NCBI GenBank assembly: GCA_950295325.1
Contig: OX485803.1
Coordinates: 3,534,001 to 3,598,000, forward strand
Source of the DNA: Polytrichum commune
Lineage: Eukaryota; Streptophyta; Polytrichopsida; Polytrichales; Polytrichaceae
Direction of reading: 5' to 3'
DNA length: 64,000 bases
A model generated the notes under the pieces. It made no database searches, was not told the origin of the DNA, and was given only the letters and a program-made list of their open reading frames with translations. Below, piece after piece: positions 23,018-35,029 of this stretch. Both the position numbers and the translations under genes were made by a program. Numbering within the stretch: position 1 is the first letter of the stretch; each line of letters opens with the position of its first letter.

Positions 23018-26000
23018 CACTAAATATGATGTTTAGTGTTAGCAATTCTAATTGTCTTGCTCAATATTAATTGTAAACCGTGGTGTAGTATCGTCGACAG
23101 TAAATGTTAACCCAACATTATTTGTCATTCCTTGTGATTTTTTTGGGTGATTATAGATTTACAGTGTTGCAATTGCTGTCACTTACCAAGTGAATTTTTT
23201 CATCCAAATTTCAATCATCCATAACAACATTTCATCACAAGTTGTTGACAAGAGAAGGTAGGGTTCTGGCCAATGGATGAACTCTTCCATCATCCATGAC
23301 AATATTTGTTCACTTATTCGTAAAAAAATGTCATCCAAAAAATTACCATAGTGACATAAAATACCATACGACACTAAATATCATAATCAATGTAGTTAGT
23401 TTATTCACCGCTTGCCTCCAAAGCTACTTGAAGCTACGTACATGAGTGGCCGCAGTACAAGGAAACACGCACACATGAACAAAACCCCTTACTTAGCATT
23501 GAGAGGCTCAAATTGAAATTAGATTCCCTAATTTTGCCCTAGACTCATACAAACAAACTTCGTTTGCACTTTAGTTTGTTTCAATCCGACTCATGTTAGC
23601 TAACCCATAATATTTTTCTACAATTACTTTGACATTTCTAACGATCCCAAATTTGCTCAAAAGAACTCTAAAAGGAACACTTGAAGGCTTCTACACCTCG
23701 GGAGTTCAAACTTTTATGTAGGATGAATAAGAAGTACACTCGTATACAGTTCTAGCTCTCGCTCCATAACATTATTCAGATCCATAACAGTGTTTTGTGG
23801 GCCTGACAGTATTCCACAAAATATTCTCCACATACAGTCTCAACATGGAGAATATTCTGTGGAATACTGTCAGGCCCACAGAACACTGGTATGGATCTGA
23901 ATAATGTTATGTCTCTCTCTCTATCACACCCTCAAAACTGACATTGAAGCATCTGCTAACTCCTCAGCACCCAAAGGTGGAAGTGACTGGGATCAATGGC
24001 TTCCTAGGAAATTTCAAAGGGAGCAAGAGCAGGCTCAACACACCTATAGATCGAACTCTAGTCAGTCCTTGTCAATAACATCTGATATCTTCTAATGAGG
24101 TAGCCAGATAAGGATCTCGGTTGCAATGATCATGAAGTGGATCAATCAATCGTTTCCAAGGAAATCCAAAGGAATTTCAGCCCACTAGCCTAGCTTACAT
24201 CGAGTATACTAGGCTAGTGTGAATCCTAGCCTAGTACGAACCTCGCTTACAATCCGCCAGTATCCACTTGTCATGGCTGCATCTCTAACGTCAACTCAAG
24301 CTCAACCTTGAATTTAACTGGGCATTTTTATCCTAACGATTTTGCAACGATCATAAAACCAACTAAGCTAAGGTAGAAATACCATAACCCGTGAAAATAA
24401 GGTGATTCGCATTGAAGATCTGGTCTCACAATCATGAGATAATTTCCCAAGATAGACGAGAAGGATTCATGAAGAATGCAAGTTGTTTCATATTTTTCTG
24501 CTTTATACAAAAAATGCTACAATTTTTCAAAGTGGAAAGTTGTCCAACCCCCTACTCATTCACTAGATTCTCCCTACACCGAACACGGTAATCTACATAT
24601 CTATATTGAACATCGCCTAAATCGGTTACCTCATGAGTACATCAACACTTGAATCCCATTGGCTACACTAAGTGTACGTGCATTGAAGTTGCCGCCGAGC
24701 CATGATCGGTTTTAGAAATGGCACTTCACAATTATGACGGCAATCTAGTGCACGGCTAGAGGGTGGTTAATGGGTTATGATATTTCTACCTTAATCAAAA
24801 AGATTACCTCACATACTACAAGCCTCGAGGTTAAGCAGGTGAGTAAGATTGCAATGTTTCTTTTTTACTGCTCTAATTCCACACTAATTATGAAGTAGAA
24901 ATATTTATGATACCATGTATACATTGGCACTATGAGCGTATGATCCTCACAACACAAGTCATGTGCAACTAGCAAACTTGCAAATCTATCATAACGACAC
25001 ATGTTGTGGGATTGTATCCTAGTAGTGTGCGCTACTAGCATATGAGACCTAGGTACTAATAATGCATTGGTCAAAGATATATACGAATTCACCAATATGG
25101 TAGATTTGTAGATTTTTCAGTGACATAGAAAATTTCAATGATGTAGAATAATTGTCCAAGATTCATATGCTTGTAGGCGTGGCTACACATTCAAAAGGAT
25201 CCTTCCAAATACAAAAAACAAAAGTTCAAAGGCAAAGTGAAACCAACTTCTGATTTCACTTTACTTGCTTTATCCATATCATAGCCAAATTTTATCCCAC
25301 AATCAATTTCAAATAGGGTCACACCAACCCCAACCTCAATATTTGTTCAAGCGGGGTTAACGACGCATGACATTAGTCATGTTGAGGTTTTGAGATTGGG
25401 GTAGACATGTATCCAACCTCAACCTATATTGTCATCAATACTATATTGAGGGTTCGAGGTTAGGATGGCATTGCTCTTAACATGATGCTCACATGGGAGG
25501 GTTGTCTTCCTTATAGAAAAACAAATTATGAGCAAAAACATAGTCTATTCGAGTGGACTATAAAATTATACACATGTTCATGGGATATTCCACACAGTTG
25601 ATGAATATTGTTAGCACATATTATGTACATATTAAAGATAGACCCTCCCTATTACATTGTATAATGAAGCTATAATGATCTCTAGATTAGGGACACATCA
25701 TCCAATCTCATCATAACATGCATTTCTTCATGTCCGGTCTTAACTACAAATTTCAAGTGCATAAGTGTTGCCATCCCAACTTACTTTTAGTTCATCGAAA
25801 TGCCAATTGTTGAAATAAAGTTTGATATGTTTTGCATCCCAACGTTTTTGTGATGGAATAATGTCATGGATAATTGAAATTTGGATGAAAGATCACTTAG
25901 TAAGTGACAATAATTATCACCATATTCGGTAATCGGAGACTTTTTCATGATTTTGAGACTATTTGAGGACGTAGTTTTTCAAATAAAGAACAAGAAAAAC

Positions 26001-26317
26001 AAAAAATACTCAATGTGACTTAAAAAGTGATTTGCATGGGCGACACTAACCAATTTGGCACAAGTTCGTGTCATCACAATAAAAAATTGAACTAGATATT
26101 TAACCCATTTGCATTCATTTTGAGACTTTCCAAAGTTTTTTTATTAAAAAATATAGTGATAATTGCAACATTGTAAATGTATAATGCCCAAAATTTTTAT
26201 GGGGAATGACAAATAATGTCAGGTTTACATTTAATGTTGGTGACACCACACAAGCAATTCATGGTTATTATTGAGCAAGACAAGTAGAATTGGTGACTCT
26301 AAGTACAATATGTGGTG
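23018..26317. mobile_element. Putative non-autonomous CACTA-like element
   Basis: Sequence 23018-23230 is repeated in inverted, diverged form at about 25855-26317: shared blocks are CAATTCTA-TTGTCTTGCTCAA, ACATTATTTGTCATTCC, TGTCACTTAC-AAGTGA and TCATCCAAATTTCAAT. The left tip reads CACTAAATATGATGTTTAGTG and the right tip (reverse complement) CACCACATATT, so the CACTA end is clear only on the left. The 3-bp flanks TTG and TGG do not agree, so a TSD is unproven. The interior has no transposase. Two oppositely oriented copies of one repeat would look the same. Confidence 0.5.
23765..23911. mobile_element. Foldback MITE, copy 2
   Basis: 147 bp, nearly perfect hairpin: CATAACATTATTCAGATC at the left and GATCTGAATAATGTTATG at the right, then TGTTTTGTGGGCCTGACAG and its inverse, with a loop of roughly 15 bases near 23836-23850. 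Homologous to 9598-9741 throughout. It lies inside the 3.3-kb inverted-repeat element. Pyrimidine-rich flanks (CTCTCGCTC and TCTCTCTCT) may be an imperfect TSD. Confidence 0.9.
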
Positions 26318-26334
26318 TGGTTACCATAGACAAA

Positions 26335-26560
26335 TCATTAGGTAACAATTTATGCCACTTTCGCTCGTATAATGCAGTTGAAAACGAGGCACACTTTGTG
26401 TTGGAGTATCCTCACATTAGAGATAAGTTTCCATTACTATCTGAGAATGCAGTATTAGAGAGCCTCAGATCTTTCTTTCGATTCGACCATCAAGTTGAGA
26501 TTATCATGTATGTCACGCAGGCTACCACACATTGCCACTCTAGGGATTTAGCTGGTTATA
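26335..26560 (+). pseudogene. LINE polymerase C-terminal zinc-binding fragment (probable)
   Basis: Inside an open stretch of 116 codons (26290-26640), the residues C-H-F-R-S-Y-x5-E-A-H-F-V-L-E-Y-P and I-R-D-K-F resemble the C-terminal cysteine-histidine segment of non-LTR retrotransposon polymerases, normally C-x2-C-x7-9-H-x4-C-P. The second and last cysteines appear as other residues, so the motif is damaged. It begins about 18 bp after the right tip of the 3.3-kb element, which may have inserted beside or into a LINE. No other LINE domain is visible nearby, so this is a fragment, and the family call rests on one motif. Confidence 0.4.
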
Positions 26561-26640
26561 TGACACTATCCAGATGTACTTTGGGTCCCACTGGCCTTTT
26601 GGCTTCCCAAACTTTAAAATCAATTTCGTTCATTGGATAG

Positions 26641-29343
26641 ACACAACTGTCAAGTTGAACACTAACAAAGAGATTAGAATGTAGTTACAGTAAAATTGGT
26701 GACCTATCAACGCACGTGACCAAAAATGCGAGGTGTCTTGGGAGTTGAGACTTTGAAGGCCCTGTTTGTTGGGTGGGAAAACGAGGATTCAAGTGACGGC
26801 CCCATGCAAAGTGTGAGCCTGAATCATAACTTGGGTTTCAATCAGGAGCTTAATTTTCAAAGGATAAGGTGACAGTGTTATAAGTACTGGCAACTGCTCA
26901 GTCTGAGGTGGACACAAATAGCATATTACGCATACAAAATAGACGCTTCATGTGGACGTGAATAGCATCTCTCCCAAGAATATGAATATATATATATATA
27001 TATATGCGGCTTCTTTATTGTGAAATTCAAAGTCTGGATCTGTCGTGTCTCTCGCTTTTTTGCAAGGACTAAGGTTGCTAGCACAAGTAGGAAAGGTGGT
27101 AGTAGAATGACACCGGTTAATGTCACGAAGGACACTTCATGTTAGATTGGCGTGTCACGTAGAGTCACCTTTCCTGCTAGTGTAGGCTGCTAGATTGATT
27201 GAACGAATCTGTCGTAGAGCTTGGAGTGACACTGTTCATGTTGGTATATGGTTCAAAAGAGCCATACCATTACGTCTGTCAAGTTTTGAAGTGTGGAGAA
27301 TCAGGTGGCTCTTGAAGCTGATTTTGTTGGTATATGGTGTTGTCAATGAGATGCTTTGAAAGGGTAACTTCTTTCACCTCATATGATAGTTAATTGCATT
27401 CACCCTTTAGGAAAGTCTCCTTTGTTTAGGAGTTTGATTGATTGGTGCTCTGTTGTGCCCCCCCCCCCTTCCTTCCCAAAAAAGGTTTCTAGGTTCAATG
27501 GTGGAAGAGAGGGAAAGACTGCATATGAGCATACCTCCCATCCATCCGACATAAAAACTGGACCCCTATAGGTTTGTGGCTAATTCATCTCACATGACTT
27601 GAATTGGACTAATTATGTGTGTGCAACGGCCTCAAGCTTGTAAAGGTGGCAACAAAGAGGCACGGCACGCTAGCATTTGAGGGCTTGTGACCATTAAAAT
27701 CTTAAATCTCATTTTATTGGAAACGGTGAAGACCATCGCACTTCACTTTACACTAGAATTTGAGAGCCTAAGTGACCAAGGAAATTTGATGAATGAAAAA
27801 CCTACATAGAGTCTTACATGGTCTACTAGATTTTGCATCTAGCAGAAAAAACGGGAGAAAGGTTACATATAAAAATTTCCCAACTTTCATTTTTTTAACA
27901 ACTTGTCATGTGGAAGGCCCTAGAGGAATAGAATGTCAATGAATAGTGTTCGCTTGGAAGCCAATCACGTAAGTCTTTACCGTGCACTTGAAGGCCCATG
28001 ACCAAGAAAAACTTAATTTCAATTTTCCATAGTAAGGCTTTTGGATGAGTTTTAATAAGGATTCTCACAATTTCATGGTCATGGTGCTCTCCCTTTAACC
28101 ATACTCATTAAGAGCAAGGGCTATTCTTTGTTTGTTGGTGAATGGACACTTTTCATGCTAGTGTCCTCACAGTGATGTTGTTTTTTACTCATCTATATCA
28201 CATGTCGGAGAGCATCACTGGGAATAATCACTACAAAAAGATCTTTTAATAAACAAAATTAAAATAAGGGCGATTGTCACACACTCGTATCATCCAACAT
28301 ATGCGGCCTTTCATTGTAAGCAATCTCAAGAATGAGGTGAGGTCATCTTAGCTCAAAATATGTTTGATTATTCTTGAATTCCACAAATGACGTAAGATAA
28401 GGGCAAACTTTCATGTATTCGCAACTTTAGGGTGGGTTTCCATGTATGATGCTCATCCTCCAAACTTTGATGGGAGTTAGGATAAATGTAGATGGAATCT
28501 TGTGGGGTAGGGTTCATATGTGCCAACCAACCAATGTTATGTTTAGTATTTAGTGGGTGCATGGAAATCTAGTGGTCCATGGTCATGGCACTCCACATTC
28601 TAATAGGCAATTTGAATGTGCTTGGTGGGTTGCTTTTGTTATCTTCATGAGGACAAATCCAACCCACTATTATCTAGAATGTAGTGGATCAATGATGGTC
28701 ACCTTGAGTCGGTGGAAGCCACTAGATGACAAAAATTTGGACCCCCTCCACATGGAAGTGTGTGCTTATTTTTTTTGCGGAAATCAAAAGTAACAACATG
28801 CACGATATTTCCTTGGGCACTTTAAATATCCCGGCACCTGGTGCAGGCTCTAGCGGTCCTCGTTTATGGCCAACCATTATCTTCATCCTTGCTACCTTGT
28901 CCTTGGTGCGCTTCCCCCGTTTTTAATGCAGCCCACCCCGTCCTTGGTGGGGTTTACCCTGCCCTCTATGGCTTTGTAGAGCAAATTTTTGGGCTATAGT
29001 CTGAACTAAGACTTTTTGAACTAAGTTTTTTGAAGAATAGATGAAAACAGTGGACTATAGTCAAATGAAAGCACTTCCACAGCGGTTTGAGCAACCGAAT
29101 GTCCTCAGAAAGGAGTTACAACCGTCTGGAAGGAGGGGCGATAAAGGACTATCATCTGAAGGAGGAAGCAGGCCATAATCAACGAGTGTTTCCAGGCAAT
29201 AGGCTAGAGTACTCGCAATCAGCGAAGAATGTAGGTTCGGCCAAGTGCCGCAGATAGGAGGATATTTCTTCAGCTCTGTGATAGAGTGAAGCAATGTAAC
29301 CAGGCTATAGCCATATTGAAATGAAGTTATTTTGATATACCGG
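26641..29343. other. Intergenic repeats, no gene supported
   Basis: Holds an AT microsatellite (26987-27005), a 10-bp C run near 27460-27470, an R4-related copy (27650-28110), and from about 28960 the sequence into which the young gypsy element inserted. A minus-strand frame at 29061-29366 has no recognised similarity. Confidence 0.45.
27650..28110 (+). repeat. R4-related repeat, copy C
   Basis: Aligns with the interiors of copies A and B: TTCACTTTACACTAGAATTTG near 27743, ACCTACATAGAGTCTTACATGG near 27808 and TTTCATGGTCATGG near 28071. The terminal repeats are degraded. Confidence 0.55.
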
Positions 29344-30088
29344 TGTCGTAGTGTAAATACGTACATTATTTACATGTGTACGTATTTTGTGTTTCATGGT
29401 GATTCCTTCACTTGGAGATGAAGGATGAAAGTAAAAGGGAATAGAATTAGATTACTTTTTTTGTTACTCATAGTTATTCGTAGTAACTTTTAGTTTATCT
29501 TTTTTTTTATCTTTTTTTTTTACTCTTAGTTTACTCTTATTACCCTTTTAGCCTTATTTCTAGTTTTATCCTTAGTTTATCTTTAGACCAATGGATAATT
29601 AGAAATCACGTGATGAGGATAAGAGGAGGATTTGAGGCCTTATCTCATATATGTGGTTGAGGAGAAGAGAGTGGGGAGAGACAAGTTTTTTGTTGTTGAA
29701 AGCTCGACGGTTGTTGTGTTTTTTTTTTGAGAAGAAAACTTGAAATAAAATATGCAATTGAGTTTTTTCATGTGATTGTTTTATCTTGAGTGTTTACATG
29801 CTTGAAGGAGAGTGTGTGAAAACAAAGTTGTGCTAGTTTGAGTGGAGGGAAGTTTGCTAGCTCTTGCATAGAAAGAGTTGAGACTTCGACCGTCCACAAA
29901 AAGACGGACAAGTCTTTGTTGGCAACAATCCTTTGAGAGAGTAAGACTTATTGATAGATTTGTTTTGTAAAGATTTGAAAGATTGAGGAAGTTTTGAGGA
30001 CAATTGAAGATTCGACGGTCCGGCGAGCGAAACCAGTTGCAGCCAGAAGCCCCGTGCTTTCCTAAAGTGGACCCCTCTCTCCACGACA
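29344..30088 (+). repeat. 5' LTR of the young gypsy element
   Basis: Starts TGTCGTAGTG and ends CACGACA; the first and last seven bases (TGTCGTA and CACGACA) are partly inverted, with TG...CA tips. It contains T-rich tracts near 29495-29525 with repeated CTTAGTTTATC text. The LTR should hold promoter and polyadenylation signals, but I could not fix a transcription start. Confidence 0.95.
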
Positions 30089-30107
30089 TTTGGTGCTTCC
30101 ACTGAGA
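30089..30107 (+). promoter_or_regulatory. Primer-binding site
   Basis: TTTGGTGCTTCCACTGAGA follows the LTR directly. TGG at its start is the complement of a tRNA CCA end, as expected for minus-strand priming. I could not assign the tRNA. Confidence 0.65.
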
Positions 30108-30140
30108 GGTGCTTTGGGGCAACTGGATTTGAGCGTCGCG

Positions 30141-32108
30141 ATGGGAGATTCCGGAGGGACTGCTGGTGCCGGTGGAGCCCAAGTTTCCATGGAGGACATT
30201 CTCGGGGCATTAGCCTTGTTTATGGAGCAACATCGAGCCAATCAAGGTGGACAAGGGGCCACGAAGGCTCTCAAATCGGTTGTAAGTAATGTTGGAAGAT
30301 TTGATGGCAAGAATATTTCCAAGTTCTTGCGGGTATACATTTGTGAGATGGAAGTACACCAGGTTGGAGAGGACCGCATGTCTGAGACGTTTGACATGGC
30401 GGTTGTCCCTGACATTCGTGAACGTGTGCAAGAGATTCGTGAGCGATCACAATCATGGAGTGATTTTGCTGAGCTTCTTCGAGATGAATACTTTGAAGAA
30501 GACTCAGAAAAAATGACTAAGAGATTTTTTCTTGAGTGGGTGGAGCGGCGACCTAGAGACAACATGAGCCCAAATGAGTTGCTGAAAGATTTTGAGAAGA
30601 AGTTTAGCCAATTACCTTTGGCAGAGAGACATCTCCTAGAGACTAGGAAGGCAGAGTTATTTCTTCAAGCTGCCGACGAAGGACTTGAAGATAGGTTTCT
30701 CCTACTTCTTGGAGATCGCACGACAGAAGGTGGTTTCACCAACGATTGGAGGAGGGTAGAGGAGACAGTTACTCTCTTGGCCAAACAACGACGTGTAAGG
30801 TCAAGGGGTATTGGAGCAAGAATTGATGTGGAGCCTATTCAGACTCCAAGGGCTTCTAGGCTGTCGGTTGATTCAACACCTTCCATAGCTCCAGGATCCA
30901 TCTTTAGAGCTACAAAGCCAAGTGAAGGAAATACCCTTGAAGACCTTATCAAGGGATTTCAAGAACTCAGAGTTGAGTTTGGTGAGCTTAAGAAGGCTAG
31001 AGGGGCTTCTTCTTCTCAACGATCGGAAGAAGGAAGAAAATATGCTAGGAGGTGTGTTTGGTGTGATGAAGAGACTGAGCATACTTTGAGAGGATGTGAG
31101 TCCTATGAAGAAGCTCTTAAGAATGATCTTGTCATCTACAAAGATGGGAAGATTCATGATGCAGCTACGAACTCTCCGTTGAGAACCAACTTTGGGAGAG
31201 GAGGAATGAAGAAATTAATGGAAGAGAAGATGACAAGGACCAACCGTGTGCAAGTGCATGGAGCTGATACATATCATGTTCAAGTGGCACAACACTCAGT
31301 TGGTGTTTCATCTGCTCAATTACATGTGCAAATGAAGAGGGGGGCTCAAGCGATTAGAAGAGCAACTGGATGGGAAGATCCGGTTGATGCAAATAGCATT
31401 CATGTCTTTTTGAATGAAGAAAATTACCATGATGATTTGCATGATGCTTCAGTGGAAGAAAAACGAGTGCGGTTTGATATTGAAGATGAAGTGGAGCCAA
31501 TAGCTAAGAGAAGACCTCCAGTGAACAATGATCTTGCAAAGGAGATGAAGAGAAAAATTCCGACAAGGTCAAAGTCAACAAGCCCGGATATTGCGCGTCC
31601 TAAAGATGGACCAGTTCCTGATAAAGATTTGGGGCAATCTAGTGGTAGCAAGAAAGGCAAGGAAAAGGAGGATATAAGCAAGACCAAAGCAAAGACACCT
31701 GCTTATAAATTCCAATCAGACATTGAGACTTCCATTGACATGAAGGGAGTATTGGAAGAAAGGATCTTGGATGCTAAGATTGAATTCACCTTGAGGGAGG
31801 CTCTTGGCATAGCCAAGAAAGATTTCCATGAGCAAATCATAGATATCATCAAGAGAAAGAGACAGATGACAGCTGAAGCTGTAATGGTGAATGCTTTAGA
31901 CACCCGCATGACCGAGGATGAAGAGATGGAAATTGGTGAGGTGTTTGCTATGATGAGTGATCCAGTAGTTGAGGATGATGAAGCTTTGGAGAAGAGTCAA
32001 GAAGAGGTGAAGACTTCATTTTCAACAAATCAAAAGAATGTTGAAGCAAATACCCACGGAGTGAAGGTTGAAGTATCGAATGAAGAAACTCCAAAGGTTG
32101 AGGTATAA
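30141..32108 (+). CDS. gag: Retrotransposon Gag protein (young gypsy element)
   Basis: This encodes the structural protein that would form cytoplasmic virus-like particles packaging the element RNA. The first ATG of the frame is at 30141 (M-G-D-S-G-G), giving 655 residues to the TAA at 32106. The frame is open further upstream to 30090, but only from a TTG inside the primer-binding site. The N-terminal 250 residues contain helical, charged segments of capsid type (S-E-T-F-D-M near residue 85). Near residue 306 (nt 31056-31098) is a zinc-knuckle-like C-V-W-C-x5-H-x4-C, one residue longer than the usual C-x2-C-x4-H-x4-C. The C-terminal part is long, charged and lysine-rich. It is intact, unlike pol, so this copy might still supply Gag. 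Protease follows in the same frame past stops at 32106 and 32163. Confidence 0.85.
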   Translation: MGDSGGTAGAGGAQVSMEDILGALALFMEQHRANQGGQGATKALKSVVSNVGRFDGKNISKFLRVYICEMEVHQVGEDRMSETFDMAVVPDIRERVQEIRERSQSWSDFAELLRDEYFEEDSEKMTKRFFLEWVERRPRDNMSPNELLKDFEKKFSQLPLAERHLLETRKAELFLQAADEGLEDRFLLLLGDRTTEGGFTNDWRRVEETVTLLAKQRRVRSRGIGARIDVEPIQTPRASRLSVDSTPSIAPGSIFRATKPSEGNTLEDLIKGFQELRVEFGELKKARGASSSQRSEEGRKYARRCVWCDEETEHTLRGCESYEEALKNDLVIYKDGKIHDAATNSPLRTNFGRGGMKKLMEEKMTRTNRVQVHGADTYHVQVAQHSVGVSSAQLHVQMKRGAQAIRRATGWEDPVDANSIHVFLNEENYHDDLHDASVEEKRVRFDIEDEVEPIAKRRPPVNNDLAKEMKRKIPTRSKSTSPDIARPKDGPVPDKDLGQSSGSKKGKEKEDISKTKAKTPAYKFQSDIETSIDMKGVLEERILDAKIEFTLREALGIAKKDFHEQIIDIIKRKRQMTAEAVMVNALDTRMTEDEEMEIGEVFAMMSDPVVEDDEALEKSQEEVKTSFSTNQKNVEANTHGVKVEVSNEETPKVEV

Positions 32109-32165
32109 ACTTTTGAATTTGTTTCTGATCAATCTTTTGTGAAAAGAGGTGAAGAAAAAACATAA

Positions 32166-32654
32166 TTTGATCAATTGTTTTGGGCTAGGGCCACCACTGA
32201 GACAAAGGTGAAACTTGGAGGGTTAAATGATTCCATTCTAGCCCTTGTTGATCATGGTTCTGAGATCAATATTATGTCTCGGGATGTTTATGAGAAAGGC
32301 AAATGGCCAATCGATATGGACCATGGTTGGATCATGAAAGCAGCCAACACTGGGAGGACTCGATTATATGGAGTTTGTCCTGCAATTCCTACGAAGATAG
32401 GAGATGTAGAGGTTGAACAAAATTTCTTTGTTCAAAATCTCAGTGCATATCCGGTACTCTTGGGCCAACCATTTATCACCGCTTCACGAATGGAAACCAA
32501 GGTGTTGGATGATGGTTCTCATTATGCCCGAATTCGGAGTGTGGACGGAAGAAAGTCAGTGCAATTCTTGACAGTGAAGCCTGACAACGAGAGACACCGG
32601 CTCCAACTAAGGGAGAATCCGCTACCGACTTCTCCAAACTTTCAGGATTTCTAG
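32166..32654 (+). pseudogene. Retropepsin-like protease of the young gypsy element
   Basis: It shares gag's reading frame and follows it after two stops (32106-32108 and 32163-32165), so it may once have been fused to gag or read through. The active-site region reads A-L-V-D-H-G-S-E-I-N near 32240-32269. The usual D-S/T-G is D-H-G, a residue that either inactivates the enzyme or typifies this lineage. A later Y-P-V-L-L-G-Q-P block (about 32449-32472) fits the second retropepsin loop. The frame ends at TAG 32652-32654, and recognisable coding then continues in another frame. The TTG near 32175 is not a true start. Confidence 0.75.
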
Positions 32655-34730
32655 AGAGCACACGTGGAATGAGGGGAGCCACGGGTGCTATGGAAATTCA
32701 TGCTACTAAATTCCCCAATATAAATACCGATCTTAGGAGTGGAGTTTTAGGTGTGACAGAGTGTGGGTTTGTGAGCTTTACAAGTCTCAAAGACTTGGAT
32801 CTAGTACAGGAAAGATTTGCAAAAAAATGGAGAAAAATTTCAAAAGAATGAAGGTTCTCTTGCCAGATGAGGGTATCTCTGGAATTTATGAGGAGAATGG
32901 ATTGCCGAATGATATCGTGTATCTCTTACAAGGTTTAGCTAAGGAGAAAGATGTCATTAGGACAGTTGACTGTTTTGTTAGCATTCATTCAAATCAACTG
33001 TATCAGGAGATTTCTCAAATAGTGACGATGCTTGGTGACTTCAAAACCAATGGGGTGAGACCGGAGGCAACAGTACATACAAAATACAAGACTGTTGCTA
33101 AGAAGGTGAAGCCAGTTGCAACTCAGATACCTTTCGACACTGAGGAGTATATCAAACAAGCTGATAATGAGCCAAGTTTGAGAGAAATGAGAAAGATTGG
33201 GCACAAGTTTACTGAAGAAACTTTGGCAAGATTAAAGATTGGAGGAGATGATTTTTTGACTGAGCCGGAGAAGAAGAAATTTCAAGACATGCTTTCTATG
33301 CATGGAAAGGCCTTCGCTTCTTCGCCAAATGAGATTGGGTGTGTGCAACCAAATGTTGTAGCACCAATGGTAATTTTCACAGTACCACATGTACCATGGG
33401 ATTTGAAGCCTATACCTGTACCTAGGACTCTACTTCCAAAGATTGTAGAGTTACTCAAATAAAAGATACGCATGGGCATACTTGAGCTTTCAGTGGCTCC
33501 ATATTCAAACCGTTGGTTTACAGTGCCGAAGAAGTCAAGAGCACTAAGGTTCATCCAAGATATGCAACCTGCCAACAAAGTCACAATCAGAAACAAAGGA
33601 TCCGGTCTAATTGTTGATGAAGTGGCAGAAACATTTGTTGGGCATGCAATCTATTCCATTGGAGATTTGTATTCTGGTTATGATCAATTTCAATTAGCAA
33701 CTGAGAGCAGAGACTTGACAACCATGAAGACTCCACTTAGATTAGTACGTATGTGTACGTTGCCTCAAGGTGCTACTAACTCGGTGGCGCATATGCAGAG
33801 TGCCATGAATCAAATTCTAAGAGACTTTGTACCTGAGAAGACGATACCCTTTGTGGATGACATTCCCATTAAAGGATATGATGAGAAGAAAAAAACTTGA
33901 CAATCAACGATGATTGTTGCAGAGCTTTTGTGAATGAGCATATCAATGATGTGGCCGAAATCTTGAGCAAACTTGAAGAGGTAAATTTGACCCTCTCCAT
34001 TGATAAATCCAAGTTTGGGGTTGGTGAGATTTTGGTGGTTGGGTACTTATGCAGAACCTATGAAAGGAAACCAAATTCTGAAAAGGTGAATGCAATAGGA
34101 ATGATGAAGGCGTGTAGTAGTGTCACTGAAGTAAGGAAGTTTCTTGGAGCATGTGTCTTCTATCAAATTTGGATACCTCATTTTGCTCATGTATCCGAGC
34201 CTCTTTACAAGTTATTGCATAAGATAAACAAATTTGTTTGGCAACATGAGCAAGATATGGCTATGAAGGAGTTGAAGAAAATTTTAGAGTCACCACCAGT
34301 TTTAAAGCAAGTGAGCTACGACGGTGGAAAACCGGTAATTGTGACTGTTGACACAAGTCCAATTGCAATTGGATGGGCTATTGGACAAAATGATGAAGAA
34401 GGAAGGAGATTTGCTATCCAATTTGGGGTAAGAATCTTAACAAAGCGACAAAGGGCATATTCACAAGTGAAAAGAGAATTATGGGGTGCCCTTACAGCTC
34501 TTAAGGCAGATAAAAACTACTTGATTGGGGCAGAGGTTGTGTTAGAAACTGATTGTTTGCCTTTGTTGGGGATGATAGCAAATTGTTCTTCACCAGACAT
34601 TGCAATATTGCGATGGATTGCTTACATCGAATCTTTGAATCCTATTATAGTACATATTAAAGGCAAAAACAATAGTGTTACTGATATGTTGTCTAGAGCT
34701 AGATATTTCAAAGAGGAGGAGATGATGGCT
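32655..34730 (+). pseudogene. Reverse transcriptase-RNase H of the young gypsy element, broken
   Basis: Coding text continues in three frames. 32669-32851 gives the protease-RT linker (F-T-S-L-K-D-L-D-L-V); a shift near 32850 leads to the stretch ending at TAA 33460-33462. RT proper, in the same frame past that stop, spans 33463-33897 with W-F-T-V-P-K-K, G-D-L-Y-S-G-Y-D-Q-F, L-P-Q-G-A-T-N-S and the intact catalytic F-V-D-D-I at 33850-33864. A shift in an A-rich run near 33890 leads to 33897-35054, which carries the RT thumb, the connection and RNase H (V-T-V-D-T-S-P near 34340, E-T-D-C near 34547, D-M-L-S-R near 34684). The catalytic motifs are kept, but the frames are not joined. Confidence 0.9.
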
Positions 34731-35029
34731 CACGAGGGTGATAAGAAATTGTCACATGGAGGCTATGTGATAAGGATTGATGGAGAAGATTCATCCACTG
34801 GAGTTTTGCCTTTCATGATCGAGCTTTATGAAAGAAAATTAAGAGATATTGGACTATATTTGATTACAATGATGTGGCAAACGGGTTGGATGGATAAGAC
34901 ATTCAAAAGCATCAGACATCAGTCCTATGGTTATCTCTTGAAGGACGGATTTTTATGGAAGAGAGCAAAAATAGTTGATGAAATACCATTGAAAGTGGTA
35001 GGGGATCCTGAGACTAAGACCCAAGTCCT

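Noticed and set aside
25310-25475. Foldback MITE with CAACCTCAATATT arms
   Set aside because: The inverted matches are short and scattered, with no clear ends or duplication.
30090-30140. Upstream extension of the gag frame to 30090
   Set aside because: The first codon there is TTG inside the primer-binding site; the first ATG is at 30141.
29781-30210. Minus-strand frames in the gypsy LTRs (also 36681-37172)
   Set aside because: They run antisense through the LTR and are present in both LTR copies; no codon or domain evidence.
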